DNA from: Glycomyces artemisiae | Lineage (GTDB): Bacteria > Actinomycetota > Actinomycetes > Mycobacteriales > Micromonosporaceae | Reading direction: 5' to 3' | DNA length: 64,000 nucleotides | NCBI RefSeq assembly: GCF_003002955.1 | Contig: NZ_PVTJ01000009.1 | Coordinates: forward strand, 179,738-243,737 | Shown: one piece after another, positions 42,033 to 51,756 of the stretch | How positions within the stretch are numbered: the stretch's first letter is position 1 | Layout: each line of letters starts with the position of its first letter | Program-made: the position numbers and the translations under genes | Notes under the pieces: model-generated | Databases searched by the model: none | What the model was told of the DNA's origin: nothing | Seen by the model: only the letters and a program-made list of their open reading frames with translations

Positions 42033-42053
42033 ATCCGCGATGCGGAACAGGCA

Positions 42054-42082
42054 TTGACAGTGTTCGAAATTACCGCTAACTT
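42054..42082 (+). promoter_or_regulatory. Strong promoter upstream of the SNF2 helicase
   Basis: TTGACA (42054-42059) and TAACTT (42077-42082) are 17 bp apart. The 361-bp space between 42033 and 42393 contains this promoter and otherwise only low-complexity GC sequence; I see no gene in it, giving a leader of about 300 nt before TTG 42394. Confidence 0.7.
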
Positions 42083-42393
42083 CGACACGTTTGCACAGCC
42101 TTCTGTCCGAAGGATGCCCACTCGACCTCAATGTGGAGGGACGCGGTGCCGCGCTCGCGCGGCCGCGCGGCGGCCCTCCCGCGGACTTTGCTCTGGGGTT
42201 GACGGGGCGGGGCCGTCTGGAGCCGAAGCCGACGCGGGAGACCGCGGCGGCGGCCGCGGGCGGACCCGCCCCGTTTTCGTCCTCCCATTCCCCCGAGAAG
42301 CCCCCAAAACCGCCTATACCGGTCCGAGCGTTTGGGTCCGGGCCCGTGCTTGTGGCAAAATGGCACGTCTGCCTTCCCACCGTAGGAGCCTCG

Positions 42394-44294
<1,901 letters not shown>

Positions 44295-44298
<4 letters not shown>

Positions 44299-44870
44299 GC
44301 GACCCGTACGGCCGGACCTGGTGGGGCCGCAAGTGGTGGCGGGCCCTGGAGACCATCGGCCTGAACTACCCCGACCAGCGCATCGTCAAGGGCCGCGCCA
44401 TCGCCGGGCGCGGCGCCGTCACCGGCCTCTCCATCGAGCCCGGCCGCGTCTCGGGCACCGTGGCGGACGGCCCCGGCGTCTACGACGCCGAGATCACCAT
44501 CCCCGTCTACAGCAAGTCCGCCTGGACCGCGGGGCTGTCGGCCCTGTCGCTGTCGCCCTCGTGCGTCGCCGGGCTCCTCGCCGGACGCCTGCCCAAGCGC
44601 ATCGACGACGTGCTCGCCGAGGCCGGGATGCGCCTGCTGCCCAAGAAGTTCATCACCGAGGACCACAACCGCATCACCACCTCCTGCGGCTGCGCCGACA
44701 CCCGCGAGGTCTGCGCCCACATCATGGCCCTCGCCCTCGTCAGCGCCGCCCGCATGGACGACGACCCGTGGCTGGTCCTCCTCGTCCGCGGCGGCCCCAC
44801 CCGCGACCTCGCCGGGCGCCTGCGCGCCGCCCGCCTCGCCAGCATGGAGGCCGCCCAGCCGGCCGCGTGA
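44295..44870 (+). CDS. SWIM zinc-finger protein, helicase partner
   Basis: The 191-residue protein begins with YGRTWWGRKWWRALE, a conserved actinobacterial/bacillar start, and carries a SWIM finger near residue 135 (CGCADTREVCAH, CxC...CxH), expected to bind zinc and DNA. GTG 44295 overlaps the helicase stop as GTGA with a GAGGGAGG site, so the pair is translationally coupled. SWIM proteins paired with SNF2 helicases are common; the role is unknown. Confidence 0.88.
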
Positions 44871-44939
44871 GGCGCGCTCTCATCGTTTCCTAACCCGGGC
44901 GCCATCCGGTGTTGAGGTTGCGCCCCTAACGTCCCGGCC

Positions 44940-45896
44940 ATGCCGAACCAGCGCGACACCGGCATGGCGCGACTGCACCGCCGCACCCTGCTGCGCCTCG
45001 CCGTCCCGCTCGCGGCCGCCGCCGCGGCGGCCGCGGCGCTCCCGTCCCTCGTGGACGGCGACCCCGGCGGCTCCGCCGCCGCCGACACCACCACGCCCGC
45101 AGGCGATCCCGGCAGCCTCGGCGCGGGCACGGCCACCCGCGCCGCCGCCGTCGAGACCACCTACGCGGACCGGCTCGACGCGCTCCTCACCGAACGCGCC
45201 GAGGAACTGGCGGCCGGCTCCGGCGCCGACGTCTCCGTCGCCGCCTCCCGCGGCGCCCTCCAGATCGCCCATCGGCCGGACCTCCAGCACGACACCGCCT
45301 CGATCGTCAAAGCCCAGCTCCTCGTGATGGCCCTGCGCCACTACGGGACCGTCGCCGACGCCCCCGGCGCGCGGCTGCGCGCCATGATCACCGCCTCCGA
45401 CAACGACGCCGCGACCGCCGTCTACGACGCCCTCGGCGGCGCCGACGCACTCGCCCAGGCGTGCACCGACTTCGGCATGACCGGCACCGAACCCCGCGAG
45501 GACGCCTGGGGCCTCACCGACACCACCGCCCCCGACCAGCTCACCCTGCTCGGCCACGCCCTCTACGAAGGCCTCCTCGACGCCGACCAGACCGCCTACG
45601 CCCGCGACCTCATGTCCTCGGTCACCGCCTCCCAGCGCTGGGGCGTCTCCGCCGCCGCGGCCGACGGCGAGGCCGTCTGGCTCAAGAACGGCTGGGACAC
45701 CCGCACCGCCCTGGGCGGCCGCTGGGTCGTCAACTCCATCGGCGTCCTCGCCGGAGACACCGACGACCCGATCCGCATCGCGGTCCTCACCAGCGGCTCC
45801 GCGAGCCACGCCGACGGCATCGCCCTCGTCGAATCCCTCGCGGCCCTCGCCCGCACGACCCTCGACGGCGGCTTACGGCAGCCGGACCTCCAGTGA
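44940..45896 (+). CDS. Exported serine hydrolase, class A beta-lactamase-like fold
   Basis: The 318-residue protein has an RR-containing signal region (RLHRRTLLRLAVPLAAAA; Tat export is possible), a low-complexity linker, and a beta-lactamase/transpeptidase-like domain. Catalytic motifs are SIVK (SxxK), SDN in ASDNDAAT, and KNG in place of KTG, while a clear class A ExELN is not seen, so penicillin binding or another hydrolase is at least as likely as a true beta-lactamase. ATG 44940 is 7 nt after TAACGT (leaderless); ATG 44964 is an alternative. Ends 24 bp inside the convergent HAD gene. Confidence 0.8.
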   Translation: MPNQRDTGMARLHRRTLLRLAVPLAAAAAAAAALPSLVDGDPGGSAAADTTTPAGDPGSLGAGTATRAAAVETTYADRLDALLTERAEELAAGSGADVSVAASRGALQIAHRPDLQHDTASIVKAQLLVMALRHYGTVADAPGARLRAMITASDNDAATAVYDALGGADALAQACTDFGMTGTEPREDAWGLTDTTAPDQLTLLGHALYEGLLDADQTAYARDLMSSVTASQRWGVSAAAADGEAVWLKNGWDTRTALGGRWVVNSIGVLAGDTDDPIRIAVLTSGSASHADGIALVESLAALARTTLDGGLRQPDLQ

Positions 45897-46523
45897 CTGG
45901 CCCTCCTGGGCGACGGTGACGCCGGTGAGGTCGGGGATTCGGGGGAGTCCTTGCGCCGCTTCGCCGTCGTAGGCGCCGACCACGACGGTGGCGGCGCCCG
46001 CCGAGGACGCCGAGGTGAGGCCCGCGGGGGCGTCCTCGAACGCGACCGCGTCGGCCGCGTCGGCGCCGAGCGCGCGGGCGGCGAGCATGTACGGCTGGGG
46101 GTGGGGCTTGCCCTTGGTGACGTCGTCGGCGGCGATGAGGATCTTCGGGAGGGGGATGCCGACCGCGGCGAGGCGGCGCAAGGTGAGGGCGCGGGTCGCG
46201 GAGGTGACGACGGCCCAGCGGGCCGGGTCGAGGGACCCCAGGAGCGCGGCCGCGCCGGGGATCTCGCTGATGCCGTCGGTGCGGTCGATCTCCTCGGCCT
46301 CGATCCGGTCGGTCTCGGCGACCACGTCCACGCCGTGCGGCGCGAACTCCGCGACCACCTCGATCGTGGGCCGACCGTGCGCGACCGCGAGGATCGCCGC
46401 CGCCTCCAGGCCGTGGCGCCCCGCGAACCGGGTCCACGCCCGCTCCACCGACGCCGTCGAGTCGACCAGCGTCCCGTCCATGTCGAACAGCAGCACCGAA
46501 GCCGCCAGCACCGAACCGCCCAT
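45873..46523 (-). CDS. HAD-superfamily sugar-phosphatase-like hydrolase
   Basis: The 216-residue protein has HAD motifs LFDMDGTLVDS (I), VVTSATRALT (II), KGKPHPQPYML (III) and VAFEDAPAGLTSASSAG (IV) and a helical cap, the pattern of beta-phosphoglucomutase/2-deoxyglucose-6-phosphatase-like enzymes. ATG 46523 follows GGGAGG by 6 nt. Its 3' end overlaps the convergent hydrolase gene by 24 bp. Substrate unknown. Confidence 0.9.
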   Translation of the reverse strand: MGGSVLAASVLLFDMDGTLVDSTASVERAWTRFAGRHGLEAAAILAVAHGRPTIEVVAEFAPHGVDVVAETDRIEAEEIDRTDGISEIPGAAALLGSLDPARWAVVTSATRALTLRRLAAVGIPLPKILIAADDVTKGKPHPQPYMLAARALGADAADAVAFEDAPAGLTSASSAGAATVVVGAYDGEAAQGLPRIPDLTGVTVAQEGQSLEVRLP

Positions 46524-46665
46524 GACGTACCTCCCTAGAACCGACCCGCAACGGTACCAACGCAAGATGACGGTCGCGCTACATTCCGCGAGCCGAGGCG
46601 CGAACACGCCGTGCGCCGCGGGAATGCGGTTGCGGCCCGCGGACCGGTCCTTTAGCGTCGAAACC

Positions 46666-47190
46666 GTGCCAGAACTCATCGACCCGACCGTGCGGCTCAC
46701 CGCCTCCTTCACCGAGGCGCTGCACGAGTTCATCGCGGAAGGAGGCGGGACCGGCGACTCCGGGACCGACTCGATCATCCGCAACTACCTGCGCCCCGGC
46801 GACGAATGGGCCGCCGAGTACGTCGCCGACGTCCTCGCCTGGCGCACCACCGCCCCGCCCGGGTTCGTCCCCTTCACGACCCTCTGGTGGGTCGACGGCG
46901 ACACCTATCTGGGGCGCCTCGCGATCCGGCACGTCCTCAACGCGCACCTCCTCGACGTCGGCGGTCACATCGGCTACGACGTGCGCCCCTCCGCGCGCCG
47001 CCGCGGCCACGCCACCGCCATGCTCGCCGCCGGCCTCCCCGTCGCCGCCGCCCTCGGCATCGAGAAGGCCCTGCTCACCTGCGACGCCGACAACACCGCC
47101 TCCCGCAAGGTGATCGAGCACAACGGCGGGGTACTCGAAGACCGCCGCGGCGACAAGCTGCGGTTCTGGGTGCCCACCGCCGCCGACTGA
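46666..47190 (+). CDS. GNAT-family N-acetyltransferase
   Basis: The 174-residue protein has a single GNAT domain: LWWVDGDTYLGRLAIRHVLN, the acetyl-CoA loop VRPSARRRGHATAML and CDADNTASRKVIEHNGGV, a pattern of RimJ-like or predicted acetyltransferases. GTG 46666 is 7 nt after TAGCGT (leaderless). Substrate unknown. Confidence 0.88.
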   Translation: MPELIDPTVRLTASFTEALHEFIAEGGGTGDSGTDSIIRNYLRPGDEWAAEYVADVLAWRTTAPPGFVPFTTLWWVDGDTYLGRLAIRHVLNAHLLDVGGHIGYDVRPSARRRGHATAMLAAGLPVAAALGIEKALLTCDADNTASRKVIEHNGGVLEDRRGDKLRFWVPTAAD

Positions 47191-47209
47191 ACCGGGACGA
47201 CCGCACGGG

Positions 47210-47237
47210 GCCGTCTGCACGAGGCCGTCTGCACGAG
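47210..47237 (+). repeat. 14-bp tandem duplication before the methyltransferase
   Basis: GCCGTCTGCACGAG occurs twice head to tail (47210-47223 and 47224-47237), the second copy abutting the ribosome site of the next gene. It looks like a recent slippage duplication. Confidence 0.8.
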
Positions 47238-47246
47238 GAGGAGCCG

Positions 47247-48014
47247 ATGAGGATCGAACGCGTCGACTACGACCGGACCCAGCACGCCGGATACGCCAAG
47301 GGCCGCAGGCTCCTCCCGTCGAGCCGCCGCGCCTGGACCCGGGCGTTCCGGACCCTCGCCGGGGACCGCCGCATCGCCCGCGTCGCCGACGTCGGCTCCG
47401 GCACCGGCCGGTTCACGCCCGCGCTCGCCGACGAGTTCGGGGCCGAGACCATCGGCGTCGAGCCCTCCGAGCGGATGCGCGAGGTCGCCCTCGCCGAGTC
47501 GGCGCACCCGCTCGTCACCTACGTCCCCGGCAGCGCCGCCGACCTGCCCCTGGACGACGCGAGCGCCGACCTCGCCCTCATGTTCCTGGTGTGGCACCAC
47601 GTGCCCGACCGGCCCGCCGCCGCCCGCGAACTCGCGCGGGTCCTCGCGCCCGGCGCGCGGCTGCTCATCGCCACGACCCTCGCCGACCGCCTCAAGGACC
47701 TGCTGCTCTACCGGTACTTCCCGCGCACCCGGGATATCGACGCCCACGTCTTCCCGACGCTGCCCGAGACCGAGGCGGTCTTCCGCGACGCGGGCTTCGC
47801 GCCCGCCGGGCTCGTCGAGGTCCACCACCGCTCGGCCGACAGCCTCGCCGAGTACACCGAGCGCCAGCGCATGCGCGCCCTGTCGGTGTACGAGCACCTC
47901 ACGGACGAGGAGTACCGGGACGGCCTGGCCGCGCTGGCCGCCGACGCCGAGCGGGAGACCGTCCCGCAGCCGGTGGAGGCCGAATGCGACCTGCTGGCGT
48001 TCACCCGCCGCTGA
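47247..48014 (+). CDS. Class I SAM-dependent methyltransferase
   Basis: The 255-residue protein has motif I VADVGSGTGRFTPAL (residues 47-61), an acidic residue in IGVEPSE, motif II ADLALMFLVWHHVPD and motif III RVLAPGARLLIATTL; closest in style to UbiE/COQ5-like enzymes acting on small molecules. ATG 47247 follows GAGGAGGA; the 14-bp tandem repeat lies just upstream. Substrate unknown. Confidence 0.88.
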   Translation: MRIERVDYDRTQHAGYAKGRRLLPSSRRAWTRAFRTLAGDRRIARVADVGSGTGRFTPALADEFGAETIGVEPSERMREVALAESAHPLVTYVPGSAADLPLDDASADLALMFLVWHHVPDRPAAARELARVLAPGARLLIATTLADRLKDLLLYRYFPRTRDIDAHVFPTLPETEAVFRDAGFAPAGLVEVHHRSADSLAEYTERQRMRALSVYEHLTDEEYRDGLAALAADAERETVPQPVEAECDLLAFTRR

Positions 48015-48015
48015 G

Positions 48016-48687
48016 TCAGCGCCCGTCGGGGGCGACCAGGCCCGTGTTGTAGGCGAAGATGACCGCCTGGACCCGGTCGCGGGCGCCGATCTTCGCGAGG
48101 ATGCGCCCCACGTGGGTCTTCACCGTCGACTCGGCCAGGTGGAACCGGGTGGCGATCTCGGTGTTGTTCCAGCCCTTGCCGATCGCGGTGAGCACCTCCC
48201 GCTCCCGCTCGGTGAGCACGTCGAGCTGGGCGCTCAGGTTCGCCTCCTCCTCGCCCTCGACGGGGAACTGGTCGGCGAAGCGGTCGAGGAGGCGGCGCGT
48301 GAGCTTCGGGGCGACGACCGCGTCGCCCGCGGCCACGACCCTGATGCCGGCGAGCAGCTCCTCGGGCTGGGCGTCCTTGACGAGGAACCCGCTCGCGCCC
48401 GCGCGCAGCGCCGCGTACGCGTACTCGTCGAGGTCGAACGTGGTGAGCACCAGGACCCGGCTGCGCCCGCCCGCGGCGATGATCCGCCGGGTCGCCTCGA
48501 TGCCGTCGACGCCGGGCATGCGCACGTCCATGAGGACCACGTCGGGCCCCAGTTCGGTGGCGCGGCGCACCGCGTCGGCGCCGTTCCCGGCCTCGCCGAG
48601 CACCACCAGGTCCGGCTGGCTCTCCACGAGCATCCGGAACCCCATGCGCTGCAAGGGGTGGTCATCAACGATGAGCAGCGAGGTCAC
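48016..48687 (-). CDS. NarL/FixJ-type response regulator
   Basis: The 223-residue protein has a receiver domain (LLIVDDHPLQRMGF, phosphoacceptor Asp in VVLMDVRMPG, Lys in GFLVKDA) and a LuxR-type helix-turn-helix (LTEREREVLTAIGKG...ESTVKTHVGRILAKI). GTG 48687 overlaps the sensor kinase stop as GTGA, with GGGA 7 nt upstream. Fourth and last gene of an operon with an ABC exporter and the kinase, whose expression it presumably controls. Confidence 0.94.
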   Translation of the reverse strand: MTSLLIVDDHPLQRMGFRMLVESQPDLVVLGEAGNGADAVRRATELGPDVVLMDVRMPGVDGIEATRRIIAAGGRSRVLVLTTFDLDEYAYAALRAGASGFLVKDAQPEELLAGIRVVAAGDAVVAPKLTRRLLDRFADQFPVEGEEEANLSAQLDVLTEREREVLTAIGKGWNNTEIATRFHLAESTVKTHVGRILAKIGARDRVQAVIFAYNTGLVAPDGR

Positions 48688-49886
48688 CGGCGTTCCCTTC
48701 CATCGACGGGCATCCACAGCGCGACCCGCCAGCCGCCGCGGGCTTCGGGTCCGGCCACCATTGTGCCGCCGAACGCGGCCGCGCGCTCGGCCAGGCCCGC
48801 CAGGCCCCGCGACGTGCCCGCCTCGTCGACCCGGTTCCCGGTGTTCGACACGGTCACCGCCAGCCCCGACTCCCGGTACTCAAGGGACACCTCGGCCCGC
48901 CGCGGGCCCTTCGCGTGCTTGAGGACGTTCGTCAGCGACTCCTGGATCGTCCGGTACACGGCGAGCTGCTGGTTCTCCGACAGGTCCCAGTGCTCCCCGG
49001 ACGACCGCAGCACCACCGGCAGGCCCGCCTCCCGCACCCGCTCCACCAGCGCGTCCACATCGGACAGGCCCGGTTGCGGCGCGAGCTCCACCTCCTGCGG
49101 GTCCTCGGCCTTGAGCACCGACAGGACCCGCCGCAGCTCCCCGAGCGCCTCCCGGCTGGTGCGCCCGATGACCTCCAGGGCCTCCTTCGCCTTCTCCGGC
49201 GACGCGGTCGCCGCGTACGCGCCGCCGTCGGCGAGCGCGTTGATGACCGCCAGGTTGTGCCCGATGATGTCGTGCATCTCCCGCGCGATCCGGTTGCGCT
49301 CGTCCGAGACGGCCTCGCGGGTCGCCTGGTCGCGCTGGGAGCTCTGGAACTCGCGCCGCGTGCGCACCAGCATCCCGATCGCCACGACGAACGCGAAGTA
49401 CGTCACCCCCGACACGGTGAACCCGATGAGCCCCGGCGACGGCCGGTTCACCAGCCAGTCGATCAGCGACGGCACCGTCGTCACCAGCGCGGCCCACCAC
49501 AGCAGCTTCAGGGGCCGCCGCAGCACCACGTTGTACAGCGCCACCGTGTACGCCAGGCCCGCCGCGATGCTCACGAAGCCCTCGCCGCTCGCGGTGATCC
49601 CCAGCGGGATCGTGATCGCCATCGGCACGGCCTGGCTCGCCAGCACCGTGAACGGGTACCTGCGCCGCCAGATCGTCGGGACCAGGAACAGGAGCGTCGC
49701 CACCGCCTGCGCCCAGGGGTGCGCGAACTCCATCTGCCCGACCGCGGCCGCGATCGCCCCGATGCAGCCGAAGAACGAGTACAGGAAGATGGGGAACAGA
49801 TTCCAAAGCAGCGGGTGCCTGGAGTCGAACTCCGACACCCGCTGCCACAGACCCCGCTTGCGGGGGAGGTTCACGGCCTGCGCCAC
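48684..49886 (-). CDS. Sensor histidine kinase (HPK7/NarL-type)
   Basis: The 400-residue membrane kinase has about five transmembrane helices (residues 25-180) with little extracytoplasmic loop, then HisKA_3 with the phosphoaccepting His in REMHDIIGHNLAVI (about residue 215) and an ATPase domain with the N box TNVLKHAK and G box GLAGLAERAAAFGG. Kinases with minimal sensor loops next to ABC exporters often sense through the exporter. GTG 49886 lies 26 bp after the permease stop. Confidence 0.92.
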   Translation of the reverse strand: MAQAVNLPRKRGLWQRVSEFDSRHPLLWNLFPIFLYSFFGCIGAIAAAVGQMEFAHPWAQAVATLLFLVPTIWRRRYPFTVLASQAVPMAITIPLGITASGEGFVSIAAGLAYTVALYNVVLRRPLKLLWWAALVTTVPSLIDWLVNRPSPGLIGFTVSGVTYFAFVVAIGMLVRTRREFQSSQRDQATREAVSDERNRIAREMHDIIGHNLAVINALADGGAYAATASPEKAKEALEVIGRTSREALGELRRVLSVLKAEDPQEVELAPQPGLSDVDALVERVREAGLPVVLRSSGEHWDLSENQQLAVYRTIQESLTNVLKHAKGPRRAEVSLEYRESGLAVTVSNTGNRVDEAGTSRGLAGLAERAAAFGGTMVAGPEARGGWRVALWMPVDGRERR

Positions 49887-49911
49887 TACTGGACCTTCAC
49901 ACGTGGGATTG

Positions 49912-50730
49912 TCACACGTCCCGGCGCTTGAGCAGCACGCCCGCCAGCCCGTAGGCCACGACCAGCCAGATCCCCATCCACAGCCACGACTCGCCCACGC
50001 CCAGCGTCGACTGCGAGGTGTCCACGAGGATCAGCGTGTTCGCGACGTTGCCCGGCGCGTACGGGACCACGTCGGCGACCCAGTCCCACGGCAGGATCGT
50101 CGCCAGCTGCGGCAGGATCATGATCACGCCGATGTAGAACGCGATCGACCCGGCCGAGTTGCGCAGGATCGAGCCGAGCGCGATCGCCAGCAGCGCCAGG
50201 TACACGATCATCGCGACGTACCCGAACAGGGCCCGCAGCACGCCGTCGTCGCCCAGCGACACCGACAGCGCCGGGTCGTCGAGCAGGGCCTGCGACAGGA
50301 AGAACGTCACGAACACCATGGCGGAGAACAGGACCGCCACCACCGCGCCGTACACGACGGCCTTCGCCGCCAGCACCCCGAGGCGCTTGGGCGCGGCCGA
50401 CATCGTCGACCGGATCGACCCGGTCGTGTACTCGCCGGTCACGGTGAGGATGCCGAGCACCGCGATGAACACCGAGCTCATCGACACGCCCGCCATCGCG
50501 AAGCTCAGCGCCATGTCCGCGCCCGCCAGGCCCTGGTCGGACGGGACGCTCGCGGAGATCAGGGCCCCCAGGCCCGCCGCGAACACGACCGCGCACAGCA
50601 GCACGATCCACGTCGAGCGCAGCGACCACAGCTTCGTCCACTCCGAGCGCAGCAGCCCCGCGCCGGTCAGCCTGTAGCCGCCCTTCGGCACGTAAGCGGC
50701 CGGTCGTTCGGTCATTGCGGCGGCGGTCAT
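49912..50730 (-). CDS. ABC-2 type exporter permease
   Basis: The 272-residue protein has about six transmembrane helices after a 30-residue cytoplasmic stretch (SEWTKLWSLRSTWIVLLCAV is the usual ABC-2 start) and the TGEYTTGSIRSTMSAAPKR loop characteristic of the BcrB/NatB-like actinobacterial permeases that extrude antibiotics or lipids. ATG 50730 overlaps the ATPase stop by one base (TGATG), so translation is coupled. Confidence 0.9.
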   Translation of the reverse strand: MTAAAMTERPAAYVPKGGYRLTGAGLLRSEWTKLWSLRSTWIVLLCAVVFAAGLGALISASVPSDQGLAGADMALSFAMAGVSMSSVFIAVLGILTVTGEYTTGSIRSTMSAAPKRLGVLAAKAVVYGAVVAVLFSAMVFVTFFLSQALLDDPALSVSLGDDGVLRALFGYVAMIVYLALLAIALGSILRNSAGSIAFYIGVIMILPQLATILPWDWVADVVPYAPGNVANTLILVDTSQSTLGVGESWLWMGIWLVVAYGLAGVLLKRRDV

Positions 50731-51647
50731 CACTTCGCCCCTTCCACGGTCTGTCGGTACTCCACCGAATCGGCGGTCAACTGCATGAACGCGTCCTCAA
50801 GGGAGCCGCGGTCGGTCCGCAGCTCGTGCAGGACCAGGCCGTGCGCGGCGGCCGTCTGGCCCACCACCGCGGCCTCGGTCCCGGAGACCTCCAGGACGCC
50901 CCGCTCGGGGCTGGCGATCGTGATGCCCGGGCCCGCGAGGTGCTCGGCGAGCCGCGCCGCGTCGGGGGAGACGACCCGCACCCGGGCCTTCCCGCTCCCG
51001 TTCACGAAGTCGTCCACCGTGGTGTCGGCCAGGAGCTTCCCCTGCCCGATCACGATGAGGTGCTCGGCGGTCTGCGCCAGCTCGCTCATCAGGTGGGAGG
51101 ACAGGAACACCGTGCGGCCCTCGGACGCCAGGCCCTTGAGCAGCAGCCGGATCCACTTCACGCCGTCGGGGTCGAGGCCGTTCACCGGCTCGTCCAGGAT
51201 CAGCACGGCCGGGTCGCCCAGGAGCGCGACCGCGATGCCCAGGCGCTGGCCCATGCCGAGGCTGAACCCGCCCACGCGCTTCCCGGCCACCTCGTGGAGG
51301 CCGACGAGGTCGATGACCTCGTGGACGCGCTTGGCGGGGATGCCGTGGGTGCGGGCGAGCGCCAGCAGGTGCTTGTACGCGCTGCGCCCGGCGTGCACCG
51401 ACTTCGCCTCCAGCAGCGCGCCGACCTCGGTCAGCGGCGACTTGAACTGCGAGTAGTGCTGCCCGTTGACGCGGGCGAGCCCGCTGGTCGGGGCGTCCAG
51501 GCCCACGATGGCGCGCATCGTGGTGGACTTCCCGGCGCCGTTCGGCCCCAGGAACCCGGTGACGACGCCGGGCTTGACGGCGAACGTCAGATCGTCCACG
51601 GCCGTCTTCTTGCCGTAGCGCTTCGTCAAGTGCTCGATCTCGATCAT
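50730..51647 (-). CDS. ABC exporter ATP-binding protein (BcrA/DrrA type)
   Basis: The 305-residue protein has Walker A GPNGAGKST (residues 34-42), the signature FSLGMGQRLGIA (about 139), Walker B LILDEPVNGLDP and the H-loop SSHLMSE, then a C-terminal extension as in drug and bacitracin exporters. It powers the permease that follows. ATG 51647 is 7 nt after TAGATT, so the operon transcript is probably leaderless at this gene. A hairpin lies upstream at 51712-51736. Confidence 0.94.
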   Translation of the reverse strand: MIEIEHLTKRYGKKTAVDDLTFAVKPGVVTGFLGPNGAGKSTTMRAIVGLDAPTSGLARVNGQHYSQFKSPLTEVGALLEAKSVHAGRSAYKHLLALARTHGIPAKRVHEVIDLVGLHEVAGKRVGGFSLGMGQRLGIAVALLGDPAVLILDEPVNGLDPDGVKWIRLLLKGLASEGRTVFLSSHLMSELAQTAEHLIVIGQGKLLADTTVDDFVNGSGKARVRVVSPDAARLAEHLAGPGITIASPERGVLEVSGTEAAVVGQTAAAHGLVLHELRTDRGSLEDAFMQLTADSVEYRQTVEGAK

Positions 51648-51711
51648 GCCCCGAAATCTACGGCCAGCTGGAGGCGCGTTCATCGGTTTCAGGATCGATA
51701 TTCGCAGACGC

Positions 51712-51736
51712 GAGTCGTACCCGGGTACTACGACTC
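51712..51736. repeat. Palindrome between the polymerase and ABC exporter genes
   Basis: GAGTCGTA (51712-51719) and TACGACTC (51729-51736) are perfect 8-bp inverted arms around a 9-bp GC-rich centre. It may terminate the polymerase transcript or act as the response-regulator binding site. Confidence 0.5.
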
Positions 51737-51756
51737 CAGGAGAGGGTCGGGCCCGC

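Noticed and set aside
42091..42393. An N-terminal extension of the SNF2 helicase or a separate small gene.
   Set aside because: The 101-codon open stretch is Pro/Gly/Arg low complexity with no start signal, while TTG 42394 has a well-placed AGGAG.
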